Of a stretch of 16,414 bases of DNA, positions 1-5,644 are shown piece after piece. A program made the position numbers and the translations under genes. The DNA lies in NCBI GenBank assembly GCA_002415485.1, contig DHYU01000054.1, positions 24,363-40,776 on the forward strand, given 5' to 3'. The notes beneath the pieces were generated by a model. It ran no database searches and was not told where the DNA came from. It saw only the letters and a list, made by a program, of their open reading frames with translations. Position 1 is the first letter of the stretch. Each line of letters begins with the position of its first letter. Source of the stretch: Proteobacteria bacterium UBA5122 (GTDB taxonomy: Bacteria > Pseudomonadota > Gammaproteobacteria > Tenderiales > Tenderiaceae).

Positions 1-217
1 AGTGTCTGGGTAGACGTTAAACAAGCAGCAGGATGGAAGAGACTCAGGCTTAGGCAGAGAGATTGGCACTTCCAGTATCGACAATGGGTGTCTGGCAATG
101 GAATGTAATCAACTGGGTGGCGTGATGACGGAATCCGGGCGGGCGTTTTCGCTGTTCGACATTCCATGACATACTTTGTCGGACTGTCCATCGGTTCATT
201 TCAATTGGAGTCTGCCC
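1..217. other. Upstream region, no gene supported
   Basis: No recognisable gene, RNA or repeat is visible here. Frame 1 of the plus strand is open from the window edge to a TAA at 106-108, and a minus-strand frame is also open, but neither gives a recognisable protein. The stretch presumably holds the promoter of the gene starting at 218. Immediately before that start is GGAG (207-210), a good ribosome-binding site for the TTG at 218. Confidence 0.4.
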
Positions 218-904
218 TTGAAAAAACTCGCTAAATTTTTATCCTCGGATAAACGCCCTGAGGGCACGATGACACTGCCTGAGGTCTATGGCTTTTTGTT
301 TGCAGTATGCGCTTGCCCTGAGCCGGTGGAGACCGCCGAGTGGATGGCGGTGGTGTTTAATGGTGAGTCGCCTGCATATAAAAACGAAGAGAAGCAGGTC
401 AAGATTGAGCAAGCTTTGCTCGAGGTGTATGCCGAGGTTGAGGCCCTGGTACAGCTTGATATGCCTCAGCTGCCGGAGTTGATCGAGTTGCTGGAGCCGG
501 CAATGGAGAATGTGGGCGATGGCGCGCCGCTGGCGTTTTGGGCCGATGGCTTCTTCGACGGTATCGATTGGCTGGAAGATGTATGGAATGCCAACCTGGA
601 TGAGGATGCGGAGAAGGTATGGCGCAAGGCGGTGAAGACCTTGGTCTATTTTTCTCACCGTGATGAGGCCAAGAAGCTTGCGGCCTCTGATGAGGATACC
701 TGGATCTCAGCGGAGCAGTTGGCAGAAAACCGTGTGTTGGCACTGCCAGAGGCGATGGCCATTTACGCCCGCATGGGGAAGGCGCTGGTGAAACATGCGG
801 AGATGAATCAACCCTATATTCGGGAGATTAAGCTGGGTCGCAATGATCCGTGTATCTGTGGCAGTGGCAAAAAATACAAGCACTGTTGTATGGAGGCTGC
901 CTAA
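218..904 (+). CDS. YecA/UPF0149 family protein with C-terminal SEC-C zinc motif
   Basis: A 228-residue protein. The body (about residues 5-190) is acidic and helical, with the 'PEG-M-L-E--GFL-A' opening typical of the UPF0149/YecA family. The C-terminus carries a SEC-C motif (GRNDPCICGSGKKYKHCC, about residues 207-224) with Cys 212, 214, 223 and 224 placed to bind zinc. In SecA the same motif contacts SecB and the ribosome, and YecA-type proteins have been linked to ribosome or metal binding. The exact role here is not known. I chose the TTG at 218 because GGAG lies 7 nt upstream and the protein then begins at the conserved region. An in-frame TTG at 176 would add 14 residues but has no ribosome-binding site. 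The TAA stop overlaps the stop of the opposing kinase remnant. Confidence 0.85.
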   Translation: MKKLAKFLSSDKRPEGTMTLPEVYGFLFAVCACPEPVETAEWMAVVFNGESPAYKNEEKQVKIEQALLEVYAEVEALVQLDMPQLPELIELLEPAMENVGDGAPLAFWADGFFDGIDWLEDVWNANLDEDAEKVWRKAVKTLVYFSHRDEAKKLAASDEDTWISAEQLAENRVLALPEAMAIYARMGKALVKHAEMNQPYIREIKLGRNDPCICGSGKKYKHCCMEAA

Positions 905-1269
905 GCCTGCGGTGCGGGGAAGACTATCTCGACGCGCAATCCTGGTTGGTTGTCGCGCAATGTGAGGGTGGCGTGATGCAGGCTGCATGTGGCATCGACC
1001 AGGCTCAAACCCAGTCCATTGCCTGGGGTGCTGCGGTTTTTATCCAGCCGCACGAAGCGTTGCAGGATGTGTTGATGTTCTGATTCGGGCACACCGGGGC
1101 CGTTGTCGGTGACGCTGAGTTGAGGTTGCCCTAGGCTCGATGAACGCACTGCGACTCTGATCAGGCTGACTTTTCCTGAATATTTGATCGCGTTTTCCAA
1201 TATGCAGTGGTTAATCTCAACCTCTATCAGTGCCGAAACATATTGAGGTGGTACGCCGGGTATTGCTGA
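901..1269 (-). pseudogene. Histidine kinase C-terminal fragment (HATPase_c only)
   Basis: The minus strand encodes about 120 residues matching the ATP-binding half of a sensor histidine kinase. Visible are an N-box (ILENAIKYSGK), a G1 box (VTDNGPGVP), an F-box-like segment (ILQRFVRLDK) and a G2 box (TPGNGLGLSLV). The frame is closed upstream by TAA at 1270-1272. There is no dimerisation/phosphoacceptor His domain, no sensor domain, no ATG start with a ribosome-binding site, and no response regulator next to it. Only a TTG (1198-1200) could start the visible part, and it falls inside the N-box. This is best read as the 3' relic of a deleted two-component system. Its 5' end lies just before the start of the following plus-strand gene, which may mark the deletion junction. 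Confidence 0.75.
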
Positions 1270-1292
1270 TTAAAAACGATGGCATGAACGCT

Positions 1293-1748
1293 ATGGAAAC
1301 GTGGGAACTGTTAAGTTATATCGTGACTGTTTTTGGTTTGCCGTTGGCAATAGTTGTCTTTTTTTACGACCAGCGCAAAGAACGCAATAACGAAGAGGAG
1401 GAGGTGTACCAGCTCCTCTCGGATAACTATCAGGACTTTCTCAAGGTCGCTCTCGATAATCCCGACCTTAAGCTCTTTTCGGAGGAAGAGACTCAATCGC
1501 TTACCGACGAACAGCGTGAACGTATGATCATTATATTCAGTATGTTGGTGTCATTATTTGAGCGGGCCTATCTCTTGCTTTACGAAGAAGATATGTCAAT
1601 CAAGCAGCAGCGCCGCTGGCGTTCATGGGAAGACTATATGTATGAATGGTGCCAGCGGGCTGATTTCAGGGCGTCGTTGCCAGTGTTGCTTCGCGGTGAA
1701 GATCCAGACTTTGCACGATATCTAAAGCAGTTGGCGGTCGGTACTTAG
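1293..1748 (+). CDS. Small membrane-anchored protein of unknown function
   Basis: A 151-residue protein I cannot assign to a characterised family. Residues about 7-26 (SYIVTVFGLPLAIVVFFYDQ) form one N-terminal membrane segment. A charged stretch (RKERNNEEEE) follows, then a soluble helical region rich in Trp, Arg and acidic residues (QQRRWRSWEDYMYEWC). Hydrophobicity and the Arg/Lys just after the helix suggest a single-pass protein with a cytoplasmic C-terminal domain. I chose the ATG at 1293 because the membrane segment then starts close to the N-terminus. An ATG at 1284 would add three residues, and the frame is open to an ATG-less region further up. No clear ribosome-binding site precedes either start. 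The upstream part of the open frame overlaps the kinase remnant on the other strand. Confidence 0.65.
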   Translation: METWELLSYIVTVFGLPLAIVVFFYDQRKERNNEEEEVYQLLSDNYQDFLKVALDNPDLKLFSEEETQSLTDEQRERMIIIFSMLVSLFERAYLLLYEEDMSIKQQRRWRSWEDYMYEWCQRADFRASLPVLLRGEDPDFARYLKQLAVGT

Positions 1749-1820
1749 GGCGGTACGCGTCTAACTCAGACGCTATCTCCTAACGAATACATCCTGTGCA
1801 TGCTGTGGGGGTGCGTAGTT

Positions 1821-2828
1821 TTAGCGATGCATTGTCCCGGGAAGCAGGGATGTATTGCGTTTTTGCCACCATGTTGATGCCAGTTCTTTGGCCTCATTGA
1901 GGGTATTAACACGCCCCATTGTGTGCAGGGTGACAGCGCAGGTGAGAATGATGGCGCCTGTACCATATTCATCATTGATGTCGCCGCGCCAAAGTTGTAG
2001 CAATCGACCCAAATCGAGCTGTTCGTCTTTGATGTGACGTTTGCTGAACATTGCAGGCCAGGTGTCTTCTTTTAATTCGCCATTGATCACGGACAACACC
2101 CGGCTATCTGCATCGGGGTTCATTTCAATCTCACCGCCGTCGCCTTTGATCACGGACAGCCGTGGTTGTTGTAATAATTCGCCGGCACCTTGATGAATCT
2201 CCAGATACCCAGGATGAAAGATGCCCTGCATGACACACGGTGCCTGAAAAGGGTTGATCAGGCGTGAAACGGTGTGTACGGGTGAACGCAGTCCAAGTAA
2301 TTCTCTCAGGTCGATCAGTTGTTGCAGGCGGGGGCAGAGCTGATCAAGGTTGAGGTAGGCGAAGCCGGTGTGTTCGATGCGTTGTGCGGCATCGCTCAAT
2401 GAGGTGGAAATGGGGAGGCCGAGCGCTGTCAGGGCCGCAGGGGTGTAGATACGATCATCTTTGCGCCCTTCGAGTCCATGCATGAAGACACGTATGCCAT
2501 TTTCAACCAACAGCATGACGCTGAGCAGGAACCACGGCAGATGGCGGCGCTTGCCGGCGTAGCTGGACCAGTCGAGGTCGACCACGGGCAGGTGTCCGCC
2601 AAGCGGCAGACGCTCACGTACCGCGCGGACAAAACCTGCGACCTCGGCCGGGGTTTCTTCCTTCACGCGCACCAGCATCAGGAAGGCTCCGAGCTGTTCT
2701 GGTTCAATATGGCCATCGAGGATCATCGACATGGCCTCATAGGCTTCATCTTCGGTCAGTGCGCGAGAGCCTTTTTTGCCGCGGCCGAGGGTGCGAATGT
2801 ATTGAGCAAAGGGGTGTTGGTTTTCCAT
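1821..2828 (-). CDS. ybiB: TrpD2/YbiB family protein (anthranilate phosphoribosyltransferase-like fold)
   Basis: A 335-residue protein of the glycosyltransferase family 3 fold, in the YbiB/TrpD2 branch. The N-terminal helical domain reads LGRGKKGSRALTEDEAYEAM, then ILDGHIEPEQLGAFLMLVRVKEET, as in TrpD-like proteins. The usual TrpD phosphoribosyl-pyrophosphate loop (GTGGD) is absent. In its place is the YbiB signature DLDWSSYAGKRRHLPWFLLS (about residues 84-103). E. coli YbiB is described as a LexA-regulated, non-specific nucleic-acid-binding protein rather than a tryptophan enzyme, so anthranilate transferase activity is not expected. The gene stands alone, between the unknown membrane protein (convergent) and the Bax-inhibitor gene upstream on the same strand, which ends in its own terminator. 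No strong ribosome-binding site is visible before the ATG. Confidence 0.85.
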   Translation of the reverse strand: MENQHPFAQYIRTLGRGKKGSRALTEDEAYEAMSMILDGHIEPEQLGAFLMLVRVKEETPAEVAGFVRAVRERLPLGGHLPVVDLDWSSYAGKRRHLPWFLLSVMLLVENGIRVFMHGLEGRKDDRIYTPAALTALGLPISTSLSDAAQRIEHTGFAYLNLDQLCPRLQQLIDLRELLGLRSPVHTVSRLINPFQAPCVMQGIFHPGYLEIHQGAGELLQQPRLSVIKGDGGEIEMNPDADSRVLSVINGELKEDTWPAMFSKRHIKDEQLDLGRLLQLWRGDINDEYGTGAIILTCAVTLHTMGRVNTLNEAKELASTWWQKRNTSLLPGTMHR

Positions 2829-2846
2829 GATCTGAAGTTACCGGCT

Positions 2847-2881
2847 TGTAAACGAAAGAACCCCGGCGCAGGGCCGGGGTT
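2847..2881 (-). terminator. Rho-independent terminator of the Bax-inhibitor gene
   Basis: A perfect 9-bp GC-rich stem (2859-2867 with 2873-2881, AACCCCGGC/GCCGGGGTT) has a 5-nt loop. On the minus strand it is followed by a T-rich run (TTCTTTCGTTT). It sits 30 bp past the stop codon of the gene at 2911-3612 and separates it from ybiB. Confidence 0.85.
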
Positions 2882-2910
2882 CAGATTGTAACCTACCTGA
2901 AGTGGCTGGT

Positions 2911-3612
2911 TTATTCTTCGCTGCTGGTAGCGCCGAAGATGTGCAGCAGGGCACTGAACAGGTTGTAGATCGACAGGTACAGACCTACAGTGGCCATCAG
3001 GTAGTTGGTCTCGCCGCCGTTGACGATGTTGCTGGTCTCAAACAGGATCAGACCACACATCAGCAGTACTACCGCGCCAGAGATGGCCAGAGAGACAACG
3101 CTCATGTCCATACCGAAGCCCCAGGAGGCAATCATCGCCAGCAGTGCCAGTACGATGACGGCGATCATGCCGGCCATCAGGAAGCCGCCCATGAAGCTGA
3201 AGTCTTTTTTGGTGGTCAGCACATAGGCAGACAAACCAAGGAAGGTCAGGCCCGTAGTGGCGAAGGCGTTCATCACAATGGCGCTACCGCCAGGAACGGC
3301 CAGATAGTGAGACAGCACAGGACCCAGACCAAAGCCCAACAGGCCTGTGATGCCAAAGACTACGCCCAGGCCAGCGGCCGAGTTAGCGGTACGGGGCAGC
3401 ACAAACCAGATCAATGCCATCGCGACCAAAGAACAGATCAGACCGGTGAACATTGGTGGCTGGATCGCCATCGAAATGCCGGCAGTCACGGCACTGAACA
3501 GCAGTGTGATGGCCAGCAGGCTGTAGGTATTGCGGATGACCTTACGGGTCTCAGCAGGGGTAATCGCACTCGTAGAGAAAGTACCTTCAATCACACGTGC
3601 ATCACGGCGCAT
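2911..3612 (-). CDS. Bax inhibitor-1/YccA family inner-membrane protein
   Basis: A 233-residue polytopic membrane protein with about seven hydrophobic segments from residue 28 to 225, the length and topology of bacterial BI-1/YccA proteins. The N-terminal soluble tail (MRRDARVIEGTFSTSAITPAETRKVIRNTYSLLA) has the pattern seen in YccA homologues. The C-terminal part contains Asp and Glu residues in and near membrane segments (LFETSNIVNGGETNY) typical of the family. E. coli YccA interacts with and modulates the FtsH membrane protease, and other BI-1 members form pH-sensitive calcium leak channels. Which applies here cannot be told. AAGGAG lies 8 nt before the ATG. The gene is monocistronic, with a terminator downstream and a long AT-rich leader upstream that includes a Fur-box-like sequence. 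Confidence 0.9.
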   Translation of the reverse strand: MRRDARVIEGTFSTSAITPAETRKVIRNTYSLLAITLLFSAVTAGISMAIQPPMFTGLICSLVAMALIWFVLPRTANSAAGLGVVFGITGLLGFGLGPVLSHYLAVPGGSAIVMNAFATTGLTFLGLSAYVLTTKKDFSFMGGFLMAGMIAVIVLALLAMIASWGFGMDMSVVSLAISGAVVLLMCGLILFETSNIVNGGETNYLMATVGLYLSIYNLFSALLHIFGATSSEE

Positions 3613-3644
3613 TGTGTTTGCTCCTTAAAATAGATCGAAATAAA

Positions 3645-3663
3645 GTTAAAAATTATCATTGTT
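3645..3663 (-). promoter_or_regulatory. Possible Fur box upstream of the Bax-inhibitor gene
   Basis: On the minus strand the 19-mer AACAATGATAATTTTTAAC matches the Fur consensus GATAATGATAATCATTATC at 14 of 19 positions, including an unbroken AATGATAAT core. It lies about 33 bp upstream of the ATG. The leader is AT-rich, which raises the chance of a fortuitous match. Confidence 0.3.
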
Positions 3664-3814
3664 ATTGTGTGCCCCCATGAAAGGAGGCTGCGGTCAACGT
3701 GTTAGACCGAGTCTACCATTAAAGTTCCTGACACGAAAACTCATGAATATAAAGATAATTGAGTCGCTTAGGTGCAGGGTGGGTGCATAAAGTACTAGCA
3801 ATTCATTTCATTTT

Positions 3815-3823
3815 TGGTATTAT
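3815..3823 (+). promoter_or_regulatory. Possible extended -10 promoter for tRNA-Ser
   Basis: TGGTATTAT is an extended -10 (TGnTATAAT-like) about 65 bp upstream of the tRNA. No good -35 is visible. A small hairpin (CAGTG-TACG-CACTG, 3856-3869) lies in the presumed 5' leader between this element and the tRNA. The rest of 3664-3889 shows no gene. Confidence 0.35.
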
Positions 3824-3889
3824 TCTGCCCCGCTGCTCTAGGGCGGCGGCCGACGCAGTGTACGCACTGTGTACGGTGACAATTCGACA

Positions 3890-3980
3890 GGAGGGGTGGC
3901 TGAGCGGTCGAAAGCGGCGGTCTTGAAAACCGTTGAAGGTTTGTAGCCTTCCCAGGGTTCGAATCCCTGCTCCTCCGCCA
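3890..3980 (+). tRNA. tRNA-Ser (anticodon UGA)
   Basis: A 91-nt class II tRNA with an encoded CCA end. The acceptor stem GGAGGGG pairs with CTCCTCC (one G-U). The D-arm contains GGCTGAGCGGTCG, the anticodon loop is CTTGAAA with TGA at 3924-3926, the variable arm is long (TTGAAGGTTTGTAGCCTTC region), and the T-arm is CAGGGTTCGAATCCCTG. The long variable arm and discriminator G are serine-specific. A terminator follows at 4016-4049, and an integrase relic starts 163 bp downstream, so this tRNA probably served as an attachment site. Confidence 0.97.
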
Positions 3981-4015
3981 TATACAGGTTCTGGTAAATC
4001 CAATAAGAACCGATA

Positions 4016-4049
4016 AGCCGCTGATTATCAGATAGTTAGCGGCTTTTTT
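4016..4049 (+). terminator. Rho-independent terminator after tRNA-Ser
   Basis: AGCCGCT (4016-4022) pairs with AGCGGCT (4038-4044) around an AT-rich loop, followed by TTTTTT. It lies 36 bp past the tRNA CCA. Confidence 0.85.
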
Positions 4050-4103
4050 GTGTCTATAGCATCCAAAGAAAACTTGTAACACCGGCCCCTAATGTAATCC
4101 TGG

Positions 4104-4143
4104 TTGTAACAACTGGCGTTATCCTCAAGAGGCGTTGTTACAA
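4104..4143. repeat. 10-bp inverted repeat in front of the integrase relic
   Basis: TTGTAACAAC (4104-4113) and GTTGTTACAA (4134-4143) are perfect inverted copies 20 bp apart. A further TTGTAAC occurs near 4074. The right arm ends on the first base of the integrase relic's start codon. Such motifs could be integrase arm-type sites or an operator over the integrase start. The function is inferred from position only. Confidence 0.5.
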
Positions 4144-4306
4144 TGGCACGCACTACCAACACCCTGACCAACCCCCAAGTAAAGCAGGCCAAAGCCAAGG
4201 CTAAGGAGTGCAACTTGGCCTTATGGGTGAAGCCCAACGGCTCCAAGTGCTGGATGTTAAATTATCCCGACCATATACCAAGCGCCGTGCCAATATCAGC
4301 TTTGGA
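4143..4306 (+). pseudogene. Tyrosine integrase N-terminal remnant (DUF4102 arm-binding domain), frameshifted
   Basis: The start MARTTNTLTNPQVKQAKAKA is the beginning of P4/phage-type integrases that carry the DUF4102 arm-binding domain. The next part (KECNLALWVKPNGSKCWMLNY) keeps the VKPNGSK-W---Y core but seems to lack about seven residues where D-G-L-L is normal. After about 4265 the homology moves to another frame, which reads RPYTKRRANISFG, as in intact integrases. The catalytic core domain is entirely missing. It is oriented like tRNA-Ser and starts 163 bp past its 3' end, consistent with a former element integrated at that tRNA. I see no downstream copy of the tRNA 3' end, so the island body appears to be lost. 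Confidence 0.8.
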
Positions 4307-4380
4307 CTTCGCGTGGTTCCGGCATATTTATTGTTCCTACGATGAGTTAGGAATATTTAGCCACTAGTAATCGATAGTGA

Positions 4381-4842
4381 CTATGAGCGTTTTGATATTG
4401 GGTGAATGTTAGGCAGGGTGTTTAGTAGCTTCTCTTCAAATGCTTGTCTTTGGGCTAATAGTTCAGCTGTGTAGCGGCCATTACGAGGGGTGAGAGCTAG
4501 ATATTTATCGAGGACTAGTTGCGCACGTTTGGCTTTATATCCTCTGAGATAAACATAAATTTGTTCAATCAGGCTCAGCGCTTGGCGGTTGGTGACTTTG
4601 TAGCAATAGCTAGGGGTGTGATTATTTTTGTAGGTACGTTTGTTGGAAATGGTGCCAATGCTGGTGATGCGTTGAATATATTCGAGCAGTCTTCTCTCGG
4701 TGCTGCTGATGCTGACCACCAGTCGGCGCTGTTCGTTTGAGTGTTCTTGGGTAAGCGTGATGGTGCCTTCGCCATCAATGATGCCAGCGATATAGGCGGC
4801 GTCAGTCGGGGAGAGCTGGTTGATCGTTTTGTAGTTTGCCAT
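4381..4842 (-). CDS. LAGLIDADG homing endonuclease (single motif)
   Basis: A 153-residue protein with one LAGLIDADG motif, IAGIIDGEG at residues 18-26, ending in the acidic catalytic residue. Single-motif members act as homodimers that cut a long pseudo-palindromic site. The following part (VVSISSTERRLLEYIQRITSIGTISNK, then KVTNRQALSLIEQIYVYLRGYKAKRAQLVLDKYLALTPRNG) fits small bacterial LAGLIDADG enzymes and looks intact. AAGGA lies 7 nt before the ATG. The gene sits 73 bp downstream of the tmRNA 3' end on the same strand, past the tmRNA terminator, so it is not inside the intron at 4933-5208. I infer that its target is the uninterrupted ssrA T-loop and that it helps move the intron. It could instead be left over from the element that carried the decayed integrase on its other side. 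Confidence 0.88.
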   Translation of the reverse strand: MANYKTINQLSPTDAAYIAGIIDGEGTITLTQEHSNEQRRLVVSISSTERRLLEYIQRITSIGTISNKRTYKNNHTPSYCYKVTNRQALSLIEQIYVYLRGYKAKRAQLVLDKYLALTPRNGRYTAELLAQRQAFEEKLLNTLPNIHPISKRS

Positions 4843-4877
4843 GTGTCATCCTTGACGCTGGGCAAGTATAGAGCAAT

Positions 4878-4909
4878 AAAAAAGCCCCATGCTATACGAG
4901 CATGAGGCT
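4878..4909 (-). terminator. Rho-independent terminator of ssrA
   Basis: On the minus strand AGCCTCATGCT pairs with AGCATGGGGCT (11 positions, one G-U) around a 5-nt loop, followed by TTTTTT. It begins 6 nt past the tmRNA CCA, so ssrA transcripts should end before the endonuclease gene, which then needs its own promoter or readthrough. Confidence 0.9.
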
Positions 4910-4932
4910 TAGTGTTGGTGGAGGCGGCGGGA

Positions 4933-5208
4933 CGGTTATTCCATCTCTTTCGAGGTGGGCCGGACTATACCTTCATCCTGTTGCCAGGATGCGGGGCGTG
5001 TTATTCATTCGATGTTTTGAATGAATCCTAGTACGTGCTCTGCCTGAACGTGTCAGTGCTCAGCGCGCCTATGAGTCTCTACAGGGCAGGCCTGAGGTTA
5101 GCCCTCTTCCTACCCCTCGGTATTGCCTTGGCACTCCAACAAGTGCGTTAGGTTTCACCGATGTGAGCCCCGTTTTCACTTTACCCTTACGGGTAAAGGC
5201 GACCATTG
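4933..5208 (-). mobile_element. Group I intron (276 nt, no ORF) in the ssrA T-loop
   Basis: The 5' exon ends in U (5209) and the intron ends in G (4933), as group I introns require. P1: exon CGAU (5212-5209) pairs with intron GUCG (5203-5200), placing the U-G wobble at the splice site, with loop CAAUG. P2: CUUUACCC-GUAA-GGGUAAAG (5198-5179), a perfect 8-bp stem with a GNRA loop. P7: GACU (within GUAGAGACUC, about 5077-5074) pairs with AGUC (within GUAUAGUCC, 4966-4963); both flanks resemble those of bacterial tRNA introns. Further hairpins: AUUCAUUC/GAAUGAAU (5026-5003), CAUCCUG-GCAA-CAGGAUG (4991-4974), and a P9-like stem capped by GAAA (4958-4941). No coding sequence fits inside it. Group I introns in tmRNA genes have been reported but are rare. 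The sub-class and in vivo splicing cannot be settled by eye. Confidence 0.9.
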
Positions 5209-5431
5209 ATCGAACCCGCGTCCGCAAATCCTCTGCCTTCGGCTCTACATGCTTATCCCAGTCTATTCATTTAACTGAACGCTACCCGACGGGCAGGGAA
5301 GACGATCAGCGAGTTTAGTAAAGGTTTTAACGAATCAGCCCCAAACATGCGTCATCGCGAGCTTGTGAGAGTCGACCCCGGTATACCAAGTGCACAAGCA
5401 CAGGCTTGGGCCGAGGGCACCCTACTGGGTA

Positions 5432-5464
5432 TTAAGCAGCGAGTGCGTAGTTGTCTTCGTTGGC
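5432..5464 (-). other. tmRNA tag-peptide reading frame
   Basis: From the resume codon GCC the tag reads A-N-E-D-N-Y-A-L-A-A-stop. With the Ala carried by tmRNA itself the degradation tag is AANEDNYALAA. The C-terminal ALAA end is the usual ClpXP-type signal. Confidence 0.93.
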
Positions 5465-5563
5465 AACTATAATTTTGCAGACGGTTTTACGAGGAATCAG
5501 CACCTCGGCATGCACCTTGGGTTTCGCAATCCACGTCGAAGCCAGATCGCCCCCTGGGTGTTG

Positions 5564-5597
5564 GGTCTGTTTTCACAGACCTACGTTGGACATTGTA
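5564..5597 (-). promoter_or_regulatory. ssrA promoter -10 and 5'-leader hairpin
   Basis: TACAAT (5597-5592) is a good -10, about 38 nt before the mature tmRNA 5' end. The -35 is poor (CTGGCC/TGGCCG near 5615). The precursor leader then contains GGUCUGU-GAAA-ACAGACC (5581-5564), a perfect 7-bp hairpin with a GNRA loop ending 9 nt before the mature 5' end, where RNase P should cut. Confidence 0.6.
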
Positions 5598-5644
5598 GCC
5601 GAGAGGGGAGTTCCCGGCCAGCGGGGATTTGGTACCAACCAGAA

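Larger units (their letters stand above)
4916..5554 (-). ncRNA. ssrA: tmRNA (ssrA), interrupted by a group I intron in the T-loop
   Basis: Transfer-messenger RNA, which rescues stalled ribosomes together with SmpB. The 5' end GGGGGCG pairs with CGCCTCC before the discriminator and CCA at 4916-4918, forming the acceptor stem. The 5' tRNA-like part reads GGCTTCGACG. The tag reading frame lies at 5432-5464, and pseudoknot-rich sequence fills the middle. The 3' tRNA-like part is split: GGACGCGGGTTCGAT ends at 5209 and TCCCGCCGCCTCCACCA resumes at 4932. Joining them rebuilds the T-arm GCGGG-TTCGATT-CCCGC. The exons total 363 nt, the usual size. It lies directly downstream of smpB on the same strand, with its own likely promoter and terminator. 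Until the intron is removed the T-arm cannot form, so 3' maturation and alanylation should depend on splicing. Confidence 0.95.

Noticed and set aside
1..108. C-terminal end of a gene entering from the left edge
   Set aside because: 36 open codons without recognisable protein character, rich in rare AGG/AGA codons; a minus-strand frame is equally open.
1757..1773. Hairpin GCGTCT/AGACGC as a terminator
   Set aside because: The stem is short and no T-run follows in either direction.
2902..3633. Plus-strand frame (243 codons) opposite the Bax-inhibitor gene
   Set aside because: Gln/His-rich antisense shadow; the minus strand has the clear family match, ribosome-binding site and terminator.
4381..4842. 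Endonuclease as an intron-encoded ORF
   Set aside because: It lies outside the intron, past the CCA end of tmRNA and its terminator.
4916..5554. Permuted (two-piece) tmRNA instead of an intron
   Set aside because: The parts lie in normal order: 5' tRNA-like half, tag, pseudoknots, 3' half. The inserted piece has group I boundaries and a P7 pairing, which a permuted gene would not show.
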